Counted from the first letter of the stretch, positions 23,455 to 32,137 are shown. The stretch: DNA of 64,000 bases from Paenibacillus melissococcoides (GCA_944800085.1 CALYLO010000014.1:1-64000), one strand, 5' to 3'. Notes: generated by a model not told the origin, from the letters alone. Translations and numbers: made by a program.

Positions 23455-26185
23455 ATATTGTAACCTGGTCGGTTCAAAGAAAATCAGCGAGGACTTCAAT
23501 AATATCAACATCGGCTTTGACAAAGTACAGCAGGACATGGACTCCAAGTCGTCCGGCGACCACCGGCACCCGAACGCCACGGATACGATGGATGGATTTA
23601 TGTCGGCGGCAGACAAGGCCAAAATGGACGCCAGCACCGCGTCAGCCACTCCCGGGACACTGGCGCAGCGTGACGCATCGGGCCGCCTGAAAGCGGCAAC
23701 TCCGTCCGCTAAAACAGACGTAGCCAGAAAAGCGGAAGTCGATTCTGTCCAGGCTGACTTGGACGGCCACAAGGCGGATGCCACCATGCACGTCACCGAG
23801 GCTGACCACGATAAGCTGGGCAGCATCGAGGAGGGCGCGGAGGTCAATCAGCCGGCCTTTGCGCGGGTGAATGACATCGAAGCCAGCGAGAAGACGGACG
23901 CCTTGACCTTTAAAGGCGGCGTCGGAATCAAAGTAACCACGAACCCCGCCACAAACGAAGTAACTATTACGGCCTCCGGGGAGTCCACGCCTGGCGACCA
24001 CGGCAGCAGCCACACGGAGCACGGAGCGGATCCGATTCCGAATGCCACGGCGAAGGAAGGGGGGCTCATGTCGGCCGCAGATAAGGCGGAGCTCGACAAG
24101 GTAGCGGTGGAAGTACCAAAGCAGGCGGCGGAGCTGGAGCAGCAGGGAAAGCAGCTGCAGGAGCACGCCGCTGAACTGGAGGACCATGGACAGCGCATCG
24201 ATGTCGTGGAGAGCGATCTGGCCAACGTGCCGGGCACGCCCCTTGAACTGCAGCCAGGCTTGCAGATCGTAGAGGCCGATCATGATACGCCGTTCCGTAT
24301 GGGGGAAGTGAAGGGGCGGACGGAGATCCGCGAAGGTGACGGTATTATCAACGTCAAGAACCCATACGCCATCGTAACGGGAGGCAATCTGCTGCCGCCG
24401 TTTTATGAGTGGAACGGCGGAACATCCGGTATATTTTTGGAGCCGTACACGCAAAAAGTAGTATCTACAGGCGACCGAATGAACAGTGCTACGCAAATGC
24501 CAGCGGTAGAAGGCAAAACATACACGTTGCGCATAGAACGCGAGGGCGACGGCGAAATCGGGCTTGATTTTCGGGATGATCATAACAACGTGTTATGGAC
24601 ATCTGAATTTGTCAAGCAAGATAATATCATCGCAACCGCGCCACAAGGGACAGCATACATGAATGCTTGGACGTCTGCGCCCGCAGCAGGGGAATTTATT
24701 TTCCGCAACCCGATGCTGACCGTTGGCACCGAACCGAAGCCCTTCACGCCGCAGCAACGCAGCATACTCGCCTTCGAAACGGAGCTGGCTGCTCATCCAG
24801 TAGACGGCAGCAATCCCGATACGCTATTTATGGGGAACGATGGGCTGCCGTATGTGTTGGAGGCGTGGGAGAAGGTTACGTTGGATGGTTCATATACGTG
24901 GAGAGTCGGAGGGACGAAGATCGCAGGTGCAAAGCTGGTAGCCACATCGTCAAACTTTACACCTATGGTTGGCGACGAAATAGGGGTCAAATATGACGGG
25001 AAATTACTGACTGTTCAAAAAACAGGCGAATTTACGGAAGGAGACACCGTTAATATAACCCCCAACAATTTATATTTGTCTATCTATAATTCCGACAGCG
25101 GATGGGGGCCGGATTACACTCCGACAGCCGACGAGATTAAGGCGTATTTCTTGGGCTGGAAAATGTACGACGGCCAAGCACACGGAGACGGCACCGGAGT
25201 GTATAACCGTACAGATGGGTTGCACAAAGCTTGGACACCGCTCGACAGTTTTGATGGAACAGCATATAGGGGGGTATATAGCGGCTCAGGTACTCCAAAA
25301 GAGTTACCATGCACAGCAAATGCAACGTACTATGTTAAGAATCGTCATTGGCAGCCATATCGCCTCCAATACCTCAAGGCGAAGCCAACCATTGAACCCG
25401 TCCGGAATTACGAAATGGGCGCGACACTCTCCGCAGGATTAAACATGGTCGAGGTCGCCAGCGGTATTGTGATTCGGGAGAAGGCGAATCCAACTTATGT
25501 AAATGGGTACGGGTGGTACATCAATGACAAAAACAATGGGGCCACAAGCTTCTTGAACTATTCGGCCGCAGAAATACTCGCAGTCTTTAAGGGAGCAAAT
25601 GTTGACTATTCGTGGGATCTGGTCGTAACGCCGCCCCCAAGCAATGCGCAAGGATTGGCACGAGCGGTTATTAGAGAGTCAGATAAAAACTTATACGACC
25701 CAACCGCAATCTACCACGTCACCTATACGATGCTTGATCCAACGCTTGCGGCTCCAATCAGCGGCACCGTAGCGGCCAACCTGCGCGGGACTGTATCGGA
25801 ATTGGTGCAGGATGTGGGTGACATCGGGCGGCGGTTGTCGGTGGTGGAGACGCAGAAGGCGGAGAAGGATAATGCTGTCGTCTGGATCAAGCCGTCACTC
25901 ATCAACGGATGGGAGTATTTCGGATACGGCGCAACGCCAGGTTATACCAAGATAGGTAATGTAGTGCATATTAAAGGGAAGCTGAGGAACGGAACCCCCG
26001 GAACGGCAGTATTTCGGCTACCGAGCGGATATCGTCCTAAAGAAGCCTTGCTCTTTTTGTGCAGGGCATACGACGCTGGTAATCGCTCTGTTACAGTAGG
26101 GGTTGACCCTAATGGGGATGTTAGCGTATATGACCTTAACGCGGAAATCCATCTCGACGGGACAGTATTTATAGCCGAACAATAA
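23444..26185 (+). CDS. Tail fibre / receptor-binding protein
   Basis: 913 aa, ATG 23444 behind AAAGGAG. The N-terminus carries two copies of a His-containing attachment motif: DHRHPNATDTMDGFMSAADKAKMD (about residues 40-63) and HGADPIPNATAKEGGLMSAADKAELDKV (about 193-220). The 'H...NAT..GGLMSAADK.KLD' repeat is typical of tail fibres in Gram-positive phages. A coiled coil follows (QAAELEQQGKQLQEHAAELEDHGQRIDVVESDL), then beta-rich sections with Trp/Tyr that probably bind carbohydrate, and a second coiled coil before a C-terminal head domain. Confidence 0.85.
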   Translation: MANRYCNLVGSKKISEDFNNINIGFDKVQQDMDSKSSGDHRHPNATDTMDGFMSAADKAKMDASTASATPGTLAQRDASGRLKAATPSAKTDVARKAEVDSVQADLDGHKADATMHVTEADHDKLGSIEEGAEVNQPAFARVNDIEASEKTDALTFKGGVGIKVTTNPATNEVTITASGESTPGDHGSSHTEHGADPIPNATAKEGGLMSAADKAELDKVAVEVPKQAAELEQQGKQLQEHAAELEDHGQRIDVVESDLANVPGTPLELQPGLQIVEADHDTPFRMGEVKGRTEIREGDGIINVKNPYAIVTGGNLLPPFYEWNGGTSGIFLEPYTQKVVSTGDRMNSATQMPAVEGKTYTLRIEREGDGEIGLDFRDDHNNVLWTSEFVKQDNIIATAPQGTAYMNAWTSAPAAGEFIFRNPMLTVGTEPKPFTPQQRSILAFETELAAHPVDGSNPDTLFMGNDGLPYVLEAWEKVTLDGSYTWRVGGTKIAGAKLVATSSNFTPMVGDEIGVKYDGKLLTVQKTGEFTEGDTVNITPNNLYLSIYNSDSGWGPDYTPTADEIKAYFLGWKMYDGQAHGDGTGVYNRTDGLHKAWTPLDSFDGTAYRGVYSGSGTPKELPCTANATYYVKNRHWQPYRLQYLKAKPTIEPVRNYEMGATLSAGLNMVEVASGIVIREKANPTYVNGYGWYINDKNNGATSFLNYSAAEILAVFKGANVDYSWDLVVTPPPSNAQGLARAVIRESDKNLYDPTAIYHVTYTMLDPTLAAPISGTVAANLRGTVSELVQDVGDIGRRLSVVETQKAEKDNAVVWIKPSLINGWEYFGYGATPGYTKIGNVVHIKGKLRNGTPGTAVFRLPSGYRPKEALLFLCRAYDAGNRSVTVGVDPNGDVSVYDLNAEIHLDGTVFIAEQ

Positions 26186-26196
26186 GGAGGCGCAAT

Positions 26197-26835
26197 ATGA
26201 AAGAAGCAATCATAACCGACCTATCCGGTCGTTACATCGAACCGACGCTCGTTGCGGACTCCGTGACGGGCGTTTTTGATCGGCGTGAACGGGTTGAGCC
26301 GGATGAACCCGGCACGAATCAGCAGCCAGAACCGGAGCTGCGCGACGACGATCAGCCGGACGAACCAGCAACGGTGCTCGTAGGCTACACGGTGGCCGTG
26401 CCGATGCCTGACGGCCTGTATCAGCCTATATTCGATGTCGAGGGCTACCGGGAGGCCGAGGCAGGCTTCAATGCCGCATACGCCGACTATCTCGCCGCCA
26501 TGGCCGAATATGACCCGGAGAGTGACGATCCGCAGCCGGAGCCACCGCAGCCGGTGGATGGCTCAAGCTTCTGGCGAAACGGCATTACGGACGAGGAAAT
26601 CGAGGCGCTGAACCCGGATCCGCAGCCGTCCCAAACGGATATGTTGGGCCAAGAACTGACACGGATGAAAATGAAGAATATCCAGCAGCAGAGCGTTATT
26701 GATGGCCTTGGCAGGGAGTTGACCCAAGCGCGACTGGACAGTATGCAGAAAAAACAGACCATTGACAGCCTGGGTGCGGAATTGACGAATGCTAAACTTG
26801 AAATTATTGAATTTAAAGGAGGGCAAACGGAATGA
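26197..26835 (+). CDS. XkdW-like tail protein
   Basis: 212 aa, ATG 26197 behind GGAGGCG. N-terminal domain KEAIITDLSGRYIEPTLVADSVTGVF, an acidic Pro-rich linker (PEPELRDDDQPDEP; PESDDPQPEPPQPVDG), and a C-terminal coiled coil built of repeats of about 19 residues (DMLGQELTRMKMKNIQQQSVIDGLGRELTQARLDSMQKKQTIDSLGAELTNAKL). It precedes an XkdX gene with ATGA coupling, as xkdW precedes xkdX in PBSX, so it is assigned as the equivalent. Confidence 0.72.
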   Translation: MKEAIITDLSGRYIEPTLVADSVTGVFDRRERVEPDEPGTNQQPEPELRDDDQPDEPATVLVGYTVAVPMPDGLYQPIFDVEGYREAEAGFNAAYADYLAAMAEYDPESDDPQPEPPQPVDGSSFWRNGITDEEIEALNPDPQPSQTDMLGQELTRMKMKNIQQQSVIDGLGRELTQARLDSMQKKQTIDSLGAELTNAKLEIIEFKGGQTE

Positions 26836-26981
26836 ATTTCTGGAAACTTGCTTTTGATTGTGAATGGATCGACGCAGAGGGGCTATGCGCAGCCGTGAAG
26901 ACGGAGACCAACCGATTCGGAGAAATCACGCCGGAAGAGTATGAGGAAATCACGGGAGTAACATTCCCGGTAAAAGAGTAA
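26832..26981 (+). CDS. XkdX family protein
   Basis: 49 aa; ATG 26832 overlaps the stop of the preceding gene. The pattern MNFWKLAFDCEWIDAEGL-x-AAVKTETNRFGEITPEEYEEITG follows the XkdX family ('W..a...g.v....l..AV..G.IT.eEY.eITG'). The family is encoded just before the lysis genes in PBSX-like tails; its role is unknown. Confidence 0.85.
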   Translation: MNFWKLAFDCEWIDAEGLCAAVKTETNRFGEITPEEYEEITGVTFPVKE

Positions 26982-27013
26982 GCGCCCGCCCTACGGTATG
27001 GCGCTCTATTTAT

Positions 27014-27043
27014 GCCCTCGGGATATCCGGGGGCTATTCTTTT
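27014..27043 (+). terminator. Terminator between tail and lysis genes
   Basis: Stem GCCCTCGG/CCGGGGGC (one G-U pair) followed by TATTCTTTT. It lies 20 bp upstream of the holin ribosome-binding site and may delay lysis-gene expression. Confidence 0.55.
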
Positions 27044-27063
27044 GTCCAAGAGGGGGATATGCA

Positions 27064-27549
27064 ATGTTGAATGAACCACATTCGTTTTCGAAGATATTGA
27101 ATTGGTTTTCAGGCGTTGGGGCCGCAATTGTTCCCGGCCTGCAATTTCTTTATGGGACAAGCCAGATCGTTGTCAGCGTGATGGCTGCGATCCTATTTTT
27201 TATCCTAATGGATTGGCTTTCTGGAATCAGTGCCGCGAAGCAAGATGGGACATACGCAAGCACTTATGGCCTTGGCGGGCTTCGCAGAACGCTCTTTATT
27301 CTATTGTTTCCTGCAGGCGGCCATCTACTGGATGCGGCTCTTGGCTTACCAGATGTCGTGTTCGGGCTGTTTGCGTTCGGGATACTGTACCACACGATTC
27401 AATCCATGACCGCTAATGCTATACGGGCTGGGTGGGGAGGATTCTTTCCGGAATGGCTCGTTACTAAGCTCATGGAATGGGTAAAATTGGAGCTCCAAAA
27501 TAAACTGGCTCGGGCAACGAGTCGAAAGGAGTCTAAGAATGACCATTGA
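27064..27549 (+). CDS. Phage holin (TcdE / toxin-secretion type)
   Basis: 161 aa. ATG 27064 has AGAGGGGGAT upstream; the longer frame from 26998 has none. Three membrane stretches: VGAAIVPGLQFLYGTSQIVVSVMAAILFFILM, TLFILLFPAGGHLLDAALG and VVFGLFAFGILYHTIQSM. Between the first and second is MDWLSGISAAKQDGTYAS, the diagnostic 'D...G...A.k.g..sS..g..G..rK' motif of the phage holin 4 family. It permeabilises the membrane so that the endolysin encoded next (11-nt overlap) reaches the wall. Confidence 0.93.
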   Translation: MLNEPHSFSKILNWFSGVGAAIVPGLQFLYGTSQIVVSVMAAILFFILMDWLSGISAAKQDGTYASTYGLGGLRRTLFILLFPAGGHLLDAALGLPDVVFGLFAFGILYHTIQSMTANAIRAGWGGFFPEWLVTKLMEWVKLELQNKLARATSRKESKNDH

Positions 27550-28195
27550 AATTAAACAGCGGTTGCTTCCCGACGGCCGGCCGAACAAGCCGAGCCGGTC
27601 GATGAAGCCGCAGTATATCACGATCCACAATACGGATAATAGCGCCCCTGGAGCTACGGCTGAGTCGCATAGCCGTTATATCCTCAACGGCAGCGGTGGC
27701 CGGGAGGCATCTTGGCATTATACGGTTGATGACAAAGAGATTTACCAGCATTTGCGTGACGATGAGCAGGGCTGGCATGCGGGAACCAACGCCGGCAATA
27801 CGACCTCAATCGGGATCGAGGTCTGTATGTACCAGGGCATGGATGAGCCCAAGGCGTGGCAGCGGGCGGCGGAGCTGATTGCGCTGTTGTGCAAGCGGCA
27901 CGGCATACCGGTCAGCCGTGTTGTACCGCATAAGCACTGGAGCGGTAAGGCTTGTCCGAGCCGGATTCTGCCGCGGTGGTCGGAGTTTGTGAAAATGATT
28001 GAGAAGGAGCTGGGGGCATTGGAGAAACCGAAGCAGCCGGACTATGCCGGCCATTGGGCGGAGGCGTCGATCCGTAGGGTCATGGACGCCGGCATTATGA
28101 ATGGTCGGGGGAATGGATTCGCGCCGAATGAACCGATTACGCGGGCTGAAATGGCCGTTGTAGCCGATCGGCTCTTGAAGCAGATGGGGAAATAA
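27539..28195 (+). CDS. Endolysin: N-acetylmuramoyl-L-alanine amidase with SLH domain
   Basis: 218 aa, ATG 27539 behind GGAGTC. Amidase_2 catalytic domain, residues about 20-150: zinc ligands His30 (ITIHNTDN), His131/His133 (VVPHKHWSGKACPSRI) and Cys139; substrate region ASWHYTVDDKEIYQHL. Residues about 168-218 are a single S-layer-homology domain (YAGHWAEASIRRVMDAGIMNG-x-GNGFAPNEPITRAEMAVVADRL). The SLH unit would hold the enzyme on pyruvylated wall polymers of hosts with S-layers. Confidence 0.93.
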   Translation: MTIEIKQRLLPDGRPNKPSRSMKPQYITIHNTDNSAPGATAESHSRYILNGSGGREASWHYTVDDKEIYQHLRDDEQGWHAGTNAGNTTSIGIEVCMYQGMDEPKAWQRAAELIALLCKRHGIPVSRVVPHKHWSGKACPSRILPRWSEFVKMIEKELGALEKPKQPDYAGHWAEASIRRVMDAGIMNGRGNGFAPNEPITRAEMAVVADRLLKQMGK

Positions 28196-28205
28196 GCACT
28201 GGTGA

Positions 28206-28250
28206 AAAGGATCTCTGCTGGCATTGTGCTGGTGGGGACTCCTTTACCTA
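28206..28250 (+). terminator. Possible terminator after the endolysin
   Basis: AAAGGA...TCCTTT arms enclose CTGCTGG/CTGGTGG-type pairing with several G-U pairs, ending in TTTACC. A weak candidate for the end of the late transcript. Confidence 0.4.
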
Positions 28251-28449
28251 CGCAATTACTTTCATACCCTATAATAAAAATTCCTTTAAATGGAAGGAGA
28301 TCATAAGAATATATCGAATATATATATATATTTAGAAGGAGGTGGTATTAATGGGAAAAACATAAAAAATACTTTGGTGCAAATCTAAACGGAAGAAATC
28401 TATCTTTGAAAAGAAAAAACTATTAACCAAAATAAGGAGGCTCATAAGT

Positions 28450-28952
28450 ATGATTTTATCTTTACTTAGAAAAGCCACGGTTTCAGTACTTTCAGTTGCT
28501 CTGTTATTATCTATAGTTTCTCCATTCTCTGTTTTTGCTTCTACACATGATTTAAGTCATCCCACAGATAAAGACACCCAACAGAATCGGTTGATTTCCA
28601 TAAAACCGCCGCGTGATTTTGGTGAAAATGTTTCAACTATGGGGCCTAAAACCAAGGGTCTGATAAAGGTAATTCAAGCACTCAATGATAGAGGAAAAAA
28701 CTAGTTGATTTGGCCATTAAATACAATTTAATTGATGAACAAACAGGAGAAACATTGGTAAATAATTCGAAGGGAATTGTAAACTTTTTAACTAAATTAG
28801 ATGGAACTGCCGAGGATATTGCTAGTAAAACTAGAGAGCAATTACCCCAATGGCTGCTAGATAATACGGACATTAAAAACACAAAGGTAGCTCAAAATAT
28901 TGCAAAGGTCATAGCTTGGGCTATTCGTGCTGCTGATTGGTTACTTCTCTAG
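28450..28952 (+). pseudogene. Secreted low-GC cargo protein, two frames joined at a slippery site
   Basis: The first frame (ATG 28450 behind AAGGAGG) encodes a signal peptide (LLRKATVSVLSVALLLSIVSPFSVFA) and about 55 residues, stopping at TAG 28702. The second frame continues directly as LVDLAIKYNLIDEQTGETLVNNSKGIVNFLTKLDGTAEDIASK... and ends ...NIAKVIAWAIRAADWLLL at 28952. The junction is A_AAA_AAC (28695-28701) just before the stop. A one-base slip to the -1 frame, or one missing A, gives a protein of about 167 aa. No family recognised; size and signal resemble secreted bacteriocin- or toxin-like prophage cargo. Confidence 0.6.
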
Positions 28953-29246
28953 TATTATGATATAACTAGTATATAAAATTGAAGATTCCCACCTGGCCTC
29001 GCCGGTTATTTCTGCGGGGCCTCTCTTCATTTGTACAGTGTTATAAAAATTAAAAATTCACTTTACATATTTGCACAATATCGTATGTTTACTTTACATC
29101 GAAAAATGTAAATTAGCTCTGCTGGTTTTATGCTGGCTGGGCCTTTTATCTCAAAGAGCCCCGGGAGTAGTCCCGAGGCTTTAATTATTGAATAAGAACA
29201 AAGGTTCGTGTATTATGAAATCATATACAAACTAAGGAGGATTATC
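28953..29246. other. AT-rich gap with hairpins, no gene
   Basis: No reading frame is supported. The gap contains a weak hairpin GGCCTCGC/GCGGGGCC (28995-29021) and an inverted repeat TTTACAT/ATGTAAA (29093-29099 and 29106-29112) that could be an operator. A bidirectional terminator-like stem, CGGGA/TCCCG flanked by AAAGAGCC/GGCTTT, lies at 29153-29184. Confidence 0.5.
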
Positions 29247-29498
29247 ATGGCTAAAAAGACAAAACCCAAAAGACCGAGCAGAGACGAATTTGAATTGGAG
29301 GAATTGGGAAATCAACTTACGGAAGCGTACGACGAAAAATCCACAGTCTCCCTTGCTGTTTGGGGACGTGAGGAGAGGGTTATTGGTAGGGTGGTTGAAA
29401 TGGACGCTCGGACGCGATTAATACATATATCAAGGTACGGAGAAATTACGAAAGTTCCGTTTATGGATATTATGAGAGTTGAACATTATAGTGATTAA
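29247..29498 (+). CDS. YolD-like family protein
   Basis: 83 aa, ATG 29247 behind AAGGAGG. The sequence RPSRDEFELEELGNQLTEAYDEKSTVSLAVWGREERVIGRVVEMDARTRLIHI (core about residues 11-63) is an SH3-like small beta fold seen in YolD proteins of SPbeta and other bacilli. Some YolD proteins are linked to Y-family DNA polymerases, but none is encoded here. It has its own strong terminator. It is the last gene I assign to the prophage. Confidence 0.75.
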   Translation: MAKKTKPKRPSRDEFELEELGNQLTEAYDEKSTVSLAVWGREERVIGRVVEMDARTRLIHISRYGEITKVPFMDIMRVEHYSD

Positions 29499-29525
29499 AA
29501 GCCCTGGCACTATGCCAGGGCTTTT
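29497..29525 (+). terminator. Strong terminator after yolD-like gene
   Basis: Perfect 12-bp stem AAAAGCCCTGGC/GCCAGGGCTTTT with a 5-nt loop; it can work in both directions. It is taken as the practical right limit of the prophage. Confidence 0.9.
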
Positions 29526-29660
29526 CCTTTACCCACAACTTCCCCACAAAAATGATGCTAAACCGTGCTATTCGATGCCTAACCATGCATACCTAAAAAT
29601 CCCGAAAACCCGCACCACTACAACATTTTTGCAAAACGTGCTCATCGTTGCATACCAGTT

Positions 29661-29966
29661 ATGAATTCCGTATGCAAATTCAAGAAGGAGCAGGAATTAT
29701 ATGAGCTGCTGGAATACGGACGCTGCAAAATGACCAAGGAAGGCTTCCGGATTTATCCGGCCGGCCAGATGGTCATCGCTTATTCGCCGGACAATACGGC
29801 GGTTGCCATTGTGAAGATTAGCGCCTCCATCGCCGAGATTAATTTCCTGGGCGAGGAAGTGACGGCGGTCGAGATGGAGCTCGTCCGCAGACTGAACGAA
29901 GAAGAGTCCCGGGTCCAGACCGCCCTGGCCCATGAGATGTTCTTCGGTAATCCGAACCGCGCCTAG
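29661..29966 (+). CDS. Hypothetical host protein
   Basis: 101 aa starting ATG 29661, or inner starts such as ATG 29730; no clear binding site precedes 29661. The protein (CKFKKEQELYELLEYGRCKMTKEGFRIYPAGQMVIAYSPDNTAVAIVKIS...) is a soluble alpha/beta protein with no family I know. Codon use returns to the GC-rich host style here. Because the prophage ends just upstream, the 5' end may be the attachment region and the first codons could be phage-derived. Confidence 0.6.
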   Translation: MNSVCKFKKEQELYELLEYGRCKMTKEGFRIYPAGQMVIAYSPDNTAVAIVKISASIAEINFLGEEVTAVEMELVRRLNEEESRVQTALAHEMFFGNPNRA

Positions 29967-29988
29967 TAGCTCTGCATGCGCGTCATGG

Positions 29989-30036
29989 ATAGAAGCGCCA
30001 GCAGCCGGTTGTCCCGGCCGAAGGGCTTCTATTTTT
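29989..30036 (+). terminator. Terminator after gene 29661
   Basis: Outer stem ATAGAAGC/GCTTCTAT, inner stem CCGG/CCGG, then TTTTTG. Confidence 0.75.
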
Positions 30037-30164
30037 GAGCCGGGGTCTAGAAAAGAGGAGTCAATGGACCGCGTGCCACGGTTCCGGTTGGGAGAAATAG
30101 GGTATTCTAGGAATAAGAACGCCTGCGAGCAGTATGCGCCGCAGAGGAAAAGGAGTCTGATTCC

Positions 30165-31166
30165 ATGCTTGTCCGATTCGGGTACGTGGCCATGTCGATG
30201 CTGGTGGCGAACGCTTCCCCGTCGCGCACGATGACGTATAAGCGCTTCCAGGGGCTGGCCGATCGCGAGGCGGCGCTGCGCAAGCTGGAGCGGATTGCGG
30301 CGGAGAATCTGCATAATACCCTCCGGCTGCTGAAGCATAACCGCGCGCATGATATCCGGCTATACCGCATGTCCTCGAAGCTGATTCCGCTGGCGACCCA
30401 CCAGGAGCTTGCCGATTGGGATCCGTTCCCGGCGCTGCGGGAGGATTTCGCGGCTGTCGGCGATTATGCGAAGCGGCACGGCATGCGCCTGTCGTTCCAC
30501 CCCGATCACTTCACCGTGCTCAGCACGACGCGGAAGGAAGTGCTGGAGAGCTCGAAGCGCGATCTGAACTTCCATCTCCGGATGCTGCAGGCGATGGGGC
30601 TTGACGCCCGGGCGAAGAACAATATCCATATCGGCGGAGCCTACGGCAATAAGCGAGCGGCCGAAGAACGGTTCGTCCGCCATGCGGAGGAACTTCCGGA
30701 AGAACTGCTGCGGCGTCTGACGCTGGAGAATGACGACAAGACCTTCACGGCTGCGGAGACGCTGGCCGTCTGTGAGCGGCTTGGACTGCCGATGGTGCTC
30801 GACATCCATCATCATCAGGTCAAGAATGAAGGCGAGCCGCTGGAAGAGCTGTGGCCCCGCATCGCGAGGACATGGGAGACGCCGTATGCCCAGGCCGACG
30901 CCTCGCCGGACGATCCGCTTCCGCCGAAGATTCACGTCTCCAGCCCGAAGAGCGAGAAGGATATCCGCGGGCATGCCGACGATATCGATGTTGGGCCGCT
31001 GCTTGATTTTTTGCGGGCGGCTGCGGCCCACACGGAGCGGCTGGACGTGATGATTGAGGCGAAGCACAAGGACAAGGCCCTGTTCAAGCTGATGGACGAT
31101 CTCGCCGCTTGCGAGGGAGAAGGGGTCGCGATCGCGGATCAGGCCAGCGTCCGAATCGCTCCATAA
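30165..31166 (+). CDS. uvsE: UV DNA damage endonuclease UvsE/UvdE
   Basis: 333 aa, ATG 30165 behind AAAAGGAG. It begins VRFGYVAMSMLVANASPSRTMTYKRF, the family's first barrel strand, and contains YRMSSKLIPLATH, RLSFHPDHFTVLSTT (metal-binding His), NNIHIGGAYGNK, TLENDDKTFT (Glu), LDIHHHQV and VSSPKSEKDIRGHADDI. These give the TIM-barrel three-metal site as in Thermus UvdE. It nicks DNA 5' of UV photoproducts, starting excision repair independently of UvrABC. Usually associated with spore-formers. Confidence 0.95.
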   Translation: MLVRFGYVAMSMLVANASPSRTMTYKRFQGLADREAALRKLERIAAENLHNTLRLLKHNRAHDIRLYRMSSKLIPLATHQELADWDPFPALREDFAAVGDYAKRHGMRLSFHPDHFTVLSTTRKEVLESSKRDLNFHLRMLQAMGLDARAKNNIHIGGAYGNKRAAEERFVRHAEELPEELLRRLTLENDDKTFTAAETLAVCERLGLPMVLDIHHHQVKNEGEPLEELWPRIARTWETPYAQADASPDDPLPPKIHVSSPKSEKDIRGHADDIDVGPLLDFLRAAAAHTERLDVMIEAKHKDKALFKLMDDLAACEGEGVAIADQASVRIAP

Positions 31167-31283
31167 TGGACTTCCACTTGAAAATGTGGCGAAAATACGA
31201 TACGTTGGACACAGAACGTTTACTGCTCGAGCGCGGCTGTGAGGCGCGATGAAGCGAGTAAGCGAGAGGAGGAAGGTTGAAGC

Positions 31284-32054
31284 ATGACTCAATTATTGGC
31301 AGGTAAAAATATCGTCGTCATGGGCGTCGCGAACGATCGCAGCATCGCCTGGGCGATTGCGCAGTCTTTGGCCGCCCAAGGCGCAAGATTGGCATTTACA
31401 TATGAGAGCGAACGGGTGGAAGGCCGCGTGCGCAAGCTGGCGGAGACGATTCCGAATTCGATCATTCTCCCTTGCAACGTGACTGTCGATGAAGACATCG
31501 AGGCACTGGCAAGCCGGCTGCGGGAAGAATTCGGCACGCTGCACGGACTCGTGCACAGCATTGCCTTCGCGAAGACGGAAGAGCTGCAAGGGATGTATGT
31601 CGACACGTCCCGCGCAGGCTTCGCCTTGGCGCATGATATCAGCGCTTATTCGCTCGTCGCGGTGGCTCAGCGCCTGCATCCGCTGATGACGGAAGGCGGC
31701 AGCATCATGACGATGACATATCTGGGCGCTGAGCGCGCGATGAAGAATTATAACGTCATGGGCGTAGCGAAGGCGGCGCTCGAGGCGTCGGTTCGCTATT
31801 TGGCGAACGATCTTGGACAACATAACATTCGCGTCAACGCGATCTCGGCCGGACCGATCCGCACATTGGCTGCGAAGGGCATCAGCGATTTCAACTCCAT
31901 CCTCAAGGAAGTGGAAGAGAAAGCGCCGCTCCGCCGCACCACGGACGCCGCAGAGGTGGGCGATACCGCGATGTTCCTGATGAGCCATCTGTCGCGAGGC
32001 ATCACGGGAGAAGTAATCTATGTAGACGGCGGTTTCCATATTATCGGAGTATAA
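31284..32054 (+). CDS. fabI: Enoyl-[acyl-carrier-protein] reductase (NADH) FabI
   Basis: 256 aa, ATG 31284 behind GAGGAGGAAGG. Short-chain dehydrogenase fold: nucleotide loop GVANDRSIAWAIA (residues 14-26), SIAFAKTEEL, and catalytic Tyr146, Tyr156 and Lys163 in TYLGAERAMKNYNVMGVAK. The numbers coincide with the E. coli enzyme. ISAGPIRTLAAKGI and YVDGGFHIIGV complete the family signature. It catalyses the last step of each fatty-acid elongation cycle and is the triclosan target. It stands alone here, with no other fab genes and no obvious FapR site. Confidence 0.96.
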   Translation: MTQLLAGKNIVVMGVANDRSIAWAIAQSLAAQGARLAFTYESERVEGRVRKLAETIPNSIILPCNVTVDEDIEALASRLREEFGTLHGLVHSIAFAKTEELQGMYVDTSRAGFALAHDISAYSLVAVAQRLHPLMTEGGSIMTMTYLGAERAMKNYNVMGVAKAALEASVRYLANDLGQHNIRVNAISAGPIRTLAAKGISDFNSILKEVEEKAPLRRTTDAAEVGDTAMFLMSHLSRGITGEVIYVDGGFHIIGV

Positions 32055-32084
32055 GACGATAGTTACGGGACGCTGCAGCAGGCG

Positions 32085-32137
32085 TCCGCCTTGCGGGATC
32101 GATCTCATTCGAGGCCGGTTCCTCAAGGCGGATTTTC
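32085..32137 (+). terminator. Terminator after fabI
   Basis: TCCGCCTTG/CAAGGCGGA arms enclose a 30-nt internal part and end in TTTTC. Confidence 0.65.

Larger units (their letters stand above)
1..29526. mobile_element. Prophage, siphovirus type (left end outside window)
   Basis: A continuous + strand run reads replication, late regulator, terminase, portal, capsid, connectors, tail tube, tape measure, tail tip, fibre, holin, endolysin, which is standard temperate siphophage order. There is one tail-tube gene and no sheath gene, hence a non-contractile tail. No integrase, repressor or excisionase is present, so the left arm must lie before position 1. The right limit is placed at the strong terminator ending at 29525, because the next gene (29661) has host-like composition. 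I could not identify an att repeat, since only one end is in view. Confidence 0.9.
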
